Source: Amblyornis subalaris
Taxonomy: Eukaryota; Chordata; Aves; Passeriformes; Ptilonorhynchidae
Assembly (NCBI GenBank): GCA_018881555.1
Contig: JACAXG010000169.1
Coordinates: 833,069 to 897,068, forward strand
DNA length: 64,000 nt
Direction: 5' to 3'
Shown one piece after another: positions 56,851 to 64,000 of this stretch. The first letter of the stretch is position 1. Every line of letters begins with the position of its first letter. The notes beneath the pieces are model-generated. The model did not search any database and was not told where the DNA came from. It saw only the letters and a list, made by a program, of their open reading frames with translations. Both the position numbers and the translations under genes were made by a program.

Positions 56851-59800
56851 CGGCGGCCGCGAGTGCCCCCGAGGTGCCCGGTGGGACACGGTGGTCCTGG
56901 CACGGGCGACACGGTGCCCGAGGTCCTGCTCCTCCCTCCCGGTGCTGCCTCAGCTGGGACACGACTCTGAACAGCGGCCCAGGTTGAGGCAGCAATTTGT
57001 TTCTGCAGTACAATTTCAGCTTTTGCAGGAAAACTGCCCCGAAGGCAGTGGATGGGACCCACTGAGTCCTGCCTGGCTCTGGCCGCTGCCCCCCTTGCTC
57101 TGGACACAGCCCCACGTCCGAGGCTGTGGCTGTGCTTGCGGGTGGTGGGATCCTGCTGCCCCAGCGTGGCTGTCCTGGGGCTCCCAACAGCTCCTGGGGG
57201 CACCGTGTGCTGCCCCATCCCCGCTCCCAGCAGCTGGCAACACCCCCTGGGTCTCTGCCGGCCCTTCTGCTCAGCTTGGGCAACTGATGCTCTTGTCTGG
57301 AGCACCACAGTTGCATTTCTAGGTCAGTTGGGTGAATGTGAGCATTGAGCCGAGGATTTTGTTCTCCCTGCGTGCCTGTAACCCTCCTGGGGAGCTGTGT
57401 GGGTGCACAGTTGGGAACTGGCCCTGGGCACGGCTCCTGCTCTGGCAGAGCAGCCGTGGGGCCCTGTGGGGCTGCTGGAGCAGGAGCTGCTGCTGAGCCT
57501 GGAGCTCGGGGAGTTGAGGTCTGGGTGTGCGGTGGGGAGAGCTGCAGCCAGGGGAAGAGGGGTGGCTCGCAGGCCTGGGCATGGGAGGTTGAAAGGGGAG
57601 GTGTGGGTCAGGAATGAGGAACTGAGCTGATGAACTCCCCAGCATCACCTGGGGTGGGAGCTGGGAGCGTGTGGCAGAGGGTCCCTGGGAGGGGCTGCAT
57701 CCCATGGGGCGGGCACGGGGGGCTGCACCAGCTCTTGGGGATGTTCCCTAGGGCTGACAGCACCATCTAGCCTTGGTGTTTCTATCACTTTTCTTCCCCC
57801 TGATTTCTTCAGTCCCCCAAGGGCCTGGGCCAATATGTTTGGTGCCAGGATGCTGCGATGCTACTGAGGACATTGTGGCCTGTCTTTTCCCTCTGCTCTC
57901 TCCAGAGTCCCTTGCCCAGTGCCTTGGCTGAAGAGGGACNCTTGGGAACAAGGGGGTTGCAGCAGCCTGGTGCTCCTGTGCAGGCTGTGGGGAAGCAAGT
58001 GGTCACACTGGAGCCAGGGTGACATGGGGATGTGAGGTGATCCCATGTGACAGAAACCAGGGCTCCAGCCAGGGAGGGGGACCCAGCATGTCCAGACTGC
58101 TGTGGGAGCTGTGGGGTGCCACTGGGGACTGTGCTGTGTCCCCAGGGCAGGACAGGGGTAACCAGAGAGACTTGGACCACCATGAGCCATGTNCCTGTCT
58201 GCGGGGTGCATGTGTGTGTGTTTGAGGGGTAACGGGAAGCTCTGCAGGGCATTGAGCACCCGCACACCCCCTCAGATATTCTGGAGCCATCACGGTCCTG
58301 TGGATGGGGAAGAAGGTGCAGTTTTGAGGCTGCAGGCTCCAGGCTTTTGCTTTGAAGGTGCAGGTTGGAGGCTGAGGGCTGATNGGGTCCCTGGGAGCCC
58401 CTCACGTGGCAGGGCTCACCAAGCTTTGGCTGTCTGCAGGACCCTGATCTATGCACGGGGTCTGGGGCCGGCAGGGCTGTGGAGGAGGCTCTGCAGCAGC
58501 GCAGGGGCTGCCTGCCCGGCGGCTGCCTGCGTGCCAGCACGGAGCTGCCAGCCTGCGCCAGCTCGGCGCTCGCAGCCCTCCCTCGGCAGACGCAAATGGG
58601 AGCAGACAGCCCGGCTCGAGCGGTAAAGATCAAACCCCGGGAGCCCGGGGCTGCTGTCAGCGCGGGCAGGGCGCTCGGAGCCATCCCGGGAGTGGCCGCC
58701 CCCGTGCTGGCCCTGCCTGGCCATGCCCCTGCCAAAGTGCTGTGTCCCCGCATGGCTGCAGCACGGGGACGCTGGCAGGAGCTGCCGGGGGGCTGCCCAC
58801 GCTGCCGTGACCGTGGCAAGGGCTGGCGTGGCCATGGGCAGAGGATCCGGGTCTGCCTTTCCCCTATTTCCAGTCTGGGGGATGAACAAACCACTGCCAG
58901 GATGCAGGAAATGATCCTTCTCCTCTCGCTGGGCTGTGCCGAAAGGNATGCTCCTGTGCCCAGCACCTCCCCAGGGATTGCACTCTGGCTTCTCCACAGG
59001 CTCAGGATGGGAAAGTGGCCCTGAAACAAGGCACTGCCAGGATCTGCCGTGGAAAGGCCCCTCCACGGCCCCAGCCTGTGTCAGCGGGTGGAAACTTCAA
59101 ACTTCAACCGCCCGCCCCAGGCTGTGGCTAAGCTGTGGGAGGATGAGGACGGTGCAGCCGCGGTGGCACGTGGGTTGTGCCTTGCAGGAAGCCGCCTGGC
59201 TGCACCCCCGCGCCCGGGGAGCGAGGGTGGGGTCACCCGTGTGGCTGGGGCAGGACGGGCAGCACGCACCCGGGCGATGTCGAGGAGCAGAGGCAGATGG
59301 CAGTGGCACAGGGCTGGCACCCCNGGGGCTGCAGGCACAGCTTCCTCATTCTCCTCAAGTGCCAAAGAGGATCGAAGAGAGCCCTGGGATTCAGCACGGA
59401 CCACAAACAGCAGGATTCTGCACAGCCGGCCTGTTTCCCACCCAGAAGAGCNGCAGCCATCGCCCAGTGCCCGCACCCCACAGCCCGGAGGTGGCCCCTT
59501 CCGGACAGCAGCGCCGCTGCCACCGGCGCGGAGCAGGAGGGATGAGGGTCCGCGGTGCAGCTGGGGAGCAGGGAGAGGGCACGGCTAATTGGGATAATTG
59601 CTAAAGCAGGCGAGGAGCGAGCGGGGAGGGAGGCGGCGAACAAGGAGCCGTTGTGCACAGGCGGCCCAGGCACGCGGCCCCGGCTCCAGCCGGCAGCGAG
59701 AGCCAAACAAACGGGGACTGTTTGGAGCGAGGCAGGACAAGCAGTCGGCAGGACAGAAACCAGACCTCCACCGGGAGAGAGCCGGAGCCAAGGGCTTAGC

Positions 59801-62800
59801 TGGGAGCTGGGTGCTGCCCGGGGTCTGCCTGCTCCCCGTGTGGAGAGCATCCCCAGACTGCCACGGCCAAGCCTCCAGCGGGACGGTGCCACCCCCAATC
59901 CACCCCTCCGGCAAGGACCAACGGAGAGGCTGGCAAAGTGCTGGGGATGCTTCAGGCCAGGTGATGAGTGACAGCCCTTCTGCCACAGCCATCCCCAGGA
60001 CTGGAAACTTTGAATCACAGAAATTCAGCAGGAAATCAGCCCTTGTCCTACAAAAACCATCGGCAGGTGTAGTCGCTGCACAAGGTCGTGGCACAGCAGA
60101 AGCTGCGGCATCGCCCACGTGGCTGCTCGGGAGTCCGCGAGGGTGGGAGCCAGCAGCTGCCCCCNCCTCAGCCTGGCTTCTGCCTCTGCAGGAAGGAGAA
60201 GTGACATTTGAGCAGGAAAAAACGCGGCTNTGTATGTGAGCTGCCCAATCCCGTGTCCCAGCTGGGGCTCTGACAGCCCATTTTCCAGGTGTCAGTGTGA
60301 GTGTTTAGCCTTGGAAAACATCCCGGGCTGTTTGCTGCTGCCTGGTTGTGCACAGGGAGCTGCGGGTTATGGCCCACGGACACAAATCCCACAGTGCCGA
60401 CCTGTCATGGGGCTGGGCTGAGCTTGGCAAAGGGTGAATTGCCCTTCCTAAAGTCCCTGTGTGATGGCACAAGGCCACCCCACTGCTCCTGTCCTGTGGC
60501 ACATTGTGGGTGAGGATGCACGAGCACTGAGGGGAACATCTCCGTGCTGGCCAGAGGCTCTGCCTGAGCAGGCGTTTTGTTTATTGGTAGGACGGAGCTG
60601 TGGGGGAGATTTTGGCACTGCCAACTGAAGTGCCCAGCTCCGTGCTTGCCTCCTGCTTCCTGGCACATTCAGCAGCAGCTCCATGCAGGGGCAGCCCCTG
60701 GCTCCTTGTCCAAAGGCTGTTGGGAACAGCCCACCCTCGTCCCCAAAGCTCTCTGCAGCTGGGAGGAGACGGGAAGGACTTGCTCCGGGCCAGGAAATCC
60801 TTGCTTTCTCCTGCAGCCGGGCCGCAGTGGGCAGCCACAATGCTCGCTTCCCCCTGCCGCTGCCAAGCCCCGGCGTGACCCGGGGGCGGCCGGGCCGGGA
60901 GCCGCGGGGGAGAGGGACGGAGGGGGCTGCGGGAGGGCGATAAGGAGCCCGGCTCCTCGCTGGTTCCTGCGGCCCGGGGAGCGGCCGGCGGCGGGCCAGG
61001 CGCCAGCTGACCCCTGCCGTGTCGGCGTGGCCGTGCCAGCCTGGACACTGCGTTGTGTATCCGACTCGGCGTCCTTGAGGAACGCAGCATCCCCCTGCCA
61101 GGGGAAGAGCCTGGCATTAAGCTGGAAAGGCTTTGGGCTCCACATCCCTGTATCGGTGCCTGACGCGAGCGCAGGCTCGGGGGAGCCCCGGCACAGCGGG
61201 CACTGNGGAGGTGCCTCTGCAGCCCCCCCAGCCCCGGGCACCGGCAGGGCCGGAGGGGCCGGTGCCCCGCGCCCGCCCGCGCTGCGCGAGCACGTGTGCC
61301 CCGGCTGTGCACAGCACGCTCCGTGTCCCCATGGCACTCCCGGCGGCCCTGTCCCCACTCGAGAGCCTGCGGGGGGGCTGGGATGTCACATCGGGAGAGC
61401 GCAGCGTGAGCAGCATGGAGCTGGCAAGGGATGCTGTTGGATCCGGGGAGCTGCCAGCCCTTTCGGGAATGTGCCCGTGCTGCAGGGTGGACAGCAGAGC
61501 CCCGGGAGGGTTCTGCAGAGGAGCCTGTGCTGCCCCTCCATACAGAGCTGAATCCCAGGAGCTGGGATCCAGAGCAGGATCTGGCCTGCCCGAGGANGCG
61601 TGCAGGGGCCAGGGCAGCCCAGTGTGTGCACCCAGCTGCTGACCCAAGGCACAGGACACATTCTGGCCCCACAGGAAGTCCCTCCCACCAAGCAGCTTTG
61701 GCAGGTCACTTCCAGGCTCCATTTTGGCTTTAACAGCTGCTGCCATCCTTTGGGACAAGTGGCTTTCCCTAAGAGGGAACCAAGAACTGAAAACTCATTG
61801 CATGCCCTGGGCAGACTGGAGATAAGCAGGGCAGGGACCCCACGCATGGGATGCTGAGCACAAGCCTGGGGACGCAAGCCGGATTCTGTGCTGGGGTTTC
61901 CCACCCTGGGGTGCTCGTGAGGGGCTGTGCTGCCAAGGGGCACAGAGCACCAATGCCTGCAGCCTCCATGAGCCCCCAAACCCCCTGTCCCTGTCAGCTT
62001 TGTCCCTGGGTGCTGCTCTGTGCTCCCCACATTGCCCCTCAGACATGCACCAATGGGGTCCCCTCCATGGCACCCTTGTACCCACAGTCCCCAGCACCTC
62101 CTTCCCACTCACTGGGTGTCCAGCTGAGCCCTTGTGCTGGTTACACTGACCCGTGGGGTTCCCCTGAGGGATGCTCACCCCGCTGATATCTCCCACTCCC
62201 CTTGGTCTTCCCTTCCGCACCCCCTGGCCTGGCTCTGCCTTTCAATGAGGAGGCAGCTGAGAATTAAGGCAAATGCGTTGAAGGAAACTTCACATAGCTG
62301 TGCTCCATGAAGGGGGACTTGAGACGGAGTCATCCCACGTGTGTTTCACACAGCCTGAATCTGGGGTTTGTTTTGCCAGTGATGGCAGTGTCCCATCACT
62401 GCCCAACCCATCCCCGTGTCCTTTCTACACACCGGCCACTCACAGGCTCTCCTGAGCTTCAACGAAGCCTTCAGCCCCCCCCGGGTCTGGTGAGCAGCCA
62501 CCATCTGCACTGGGGGCTCACCGAGCTGCCCCCTCCGCTGCCGGCAAAACCGTTCCCTCCAGGAAGCGTCGCCCTTCATCATCCTCCGTTCCTGACGGGC
62601 TGGAAAGAGCATCACCACCCTCCTGTGCCTGCGCCTGGCACTGCACCGCGCGGGAGCCCCCGGGAAATGCTTACAAACGGGACCTGTTCGCGAGGTTTTT
62701 ATTCCTGGTGACTGGGAGAGCCCTGGGAGCAGCTGGAGCTGGGAAAGCTCCACCGCAGGATGCCACACACACACACACACCTGTCCCCGGCAGAAAGATC

Positions 62801-64000
62801 CCCGGGAGCGGGATGTGCTCGTGGCTTTCTGGTTTGTTGTTTTTTTAACGAAACAAATGTCCCTTTTGCTGTGTGTGAAGCACCAGCGAGCTGAGGCATC
62901 CCATGGGATCCCTGCAGTTGCTGGTATCCTCCAAAACCTCCCAACAGCTTGCGCTGGGTCACACAGGGTCAGGGGCTGTGGATCCCCTGCCATGGGGAGA
63001 AGACCAGAACTCCCATGGATTAGGATTGTGGAATTCCCGAGCCAGCACTTTCCCTCTGGCTGATGTCCCACGGCTGGGGATGCTCCTACCCCTGCAGCAC
63101 CTGCAGCCCAGGCTGGGAACCCAGGGCTGGCCCCCTCCATGGGGCTGCCCCCTCATTTTTGGGCTTCCAGCAAGTTCATGGGGCAGGCGAAAAAAAAAAA
63201 GAAAACAAAGAAAGTGAAGGTTGGATTTTTTTCCTTCTTTCTCCTGGTTTTCCCAGGCTCCTCCTCAAATCACCATTCCTCTGAAGCAGTGTGGCATTTC
63301 TGAGGCCCCCCCTCTCCATCACCCCCCAGCACAGGACATCTCCAGGGTGGGCACTGAGCTTTGGGTTGGTTTTTTCTGTTTATTTTTTTCCCCCTGTGAA
63401 TAATTGCAGGAAATTAGGCTGGTTTGAAGCAACAAAGAGCCTCACGTGAGTTCAGCTCCTCCATTCACTCAAGGGGGGCACAGCTCTGCAGCACCCGCCG
63501 GCTCCCAGCTTGGGGAATCCCGCCCGGGACAACTCCAGAGCAGCAGCCTGAGCTTCAGTGCAGCGACTTTTCCACCTGAGGACCCTCTGTTGTCCATAAA
63601 CCCTCCAAGGATTGACNCACAACTGCTGGATGTGGCTCTGGGAGCTCGGTTTGGAGAATTTCTTGGCAAGAAATGGAGTGTTTGGACTTCAAGCTCCAGA
63701 TTAGGCGTTGCTGCTCCTGGTTGGGGATACCTCTCCTCGGCTGGGGCTGCCACAGATCTGNCCCATCACCGGCACTGGACGGACAAACACCAACAGCTCC
63801 GCTGTGCCCAAGCTCCTCTGCGTGGCTGTGGCAGGATTGGGGACACAGAGCAAGGAATGGTGCTTTTCAATGCTGAAAAGGATGGATTTTGGGGAACAAT
63901 GCTGTATTTAAAGGATTTATTTACCTCTGCCTGGGGGACTGGAGCACTCCTGGGGAGGGGGGCTGGTGCCCATCATCATCCATCATGGGGACATGCGAGG
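56851..64000. other. Intergenic or intronic DNA, no gene recognised
   Basis: Seven kilobases with GC-rich patches at about 58440-58800, 59500-59760 and 60840-61340 that could be promoters or distal exons of a gene to the right, but no splice-consistent coding exon or protein similarity was found on either strand. A (CA)n run lies at about 62764-62780 and an A-run at about 63189-63200. Confidence 0.4.
62764..62780. repeat. (CA)n dinucleotide run
   Basis: Short ACACAC run of about eight units. No other feature nearby. Confidence 0.85.

Noticed and set aside
56541..56987. Acidic Glu/Asp-repeat coding exon
   Set aside because: Only the purine-rich simple repeat is acidic; the flanks change character in every frame and have no convincing splice sites.
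57809..59029. 406-residue open frame on the minus strand
   Set aside because: No domain or similarity, several N-derived unknown residues, and typical composition of unconstrained GC-rich DNA.

Overview
The window is avian genomic DNA, most likely from a GC-rich microchromosome. The evidence is intron-containing vertebrate genes, many CR1 LINE 3' ends (the typical interspersed repeat of birds and other reptiles), several CpG islands and GC-rich intergenic DNA. The genes correspond to the human 9q34.3 cluster (ENTPD8, TMEM203, NDOR1, RNF208). From general knowledge this block lies on chicken chromosome 17; I could not check that here. The assembly carries many isolated single-base Ns and one 120-base gap (51348-51467).

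Layout. 1-3501 (+): last six coding exons of an ENTPD8-type ecto-nucleotidase, cut by the left edge. 5441-13077 (-): a complete second ENTPD8 gene with nine coding exons (496 aa), convergent with the first, and with a likely noncoding first exon near 13.5-13.6 kb. 13.6-21.4 kb: no recognised gene; an AT-rich block flanked by two copies of a ~115-bp repeat, a CR1 copy, and one small AT-rich island at ~19.0 kb. 21657-22067 (-): TMEM203, a single coding exon. 22.1-22.5 kb: head-to-head promoter with a hexanucleotide repeat and three CRE/ATF-like sites. 22.45-37.6 kb (+): NDOR1, 14 coding exons (596 aa). 38.8-39.3 kb: a 34/35-bp minisatellite. 39967-40977 (+): an intronless RING-finger gene with a C-terminal membrane anchor that I cannot name. 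47647-48444 (-): RNF208. 50.6-51.8 kb: CpG island containing the gap, probably the RNF208 upstream promoter. 52-64 kb: no supported gene; short AT-rich islands that could be regulatory, plus simple repeats.

Functionally the genes are unrelated housekeeping or tissue-specific neighbours. The two ENTPD8 genes encode cell-surface nucleotide hydrolases. TMEM203 is an ER membrane protein of calcium/STING biology. NDOR1 is the diflavin reductase that feeds electrons into cytosolic Fe-S assembly. The two RING genes are presumed ubiquitin ligases. The exon structure, phases and total lengths of ENTPD8 and NDOR1 all close exactly in frame, so those models are strong. I found no convincing novel system. 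The most interesting observations are the inverted ENTPD8 pair with different C-terminal tails (one ending in a YxxL-type sorting motif), the CRE-rich bidirectional promoter, the unnamed RING gene, and a few AT-rich islands in otherwise gene-free DNA.
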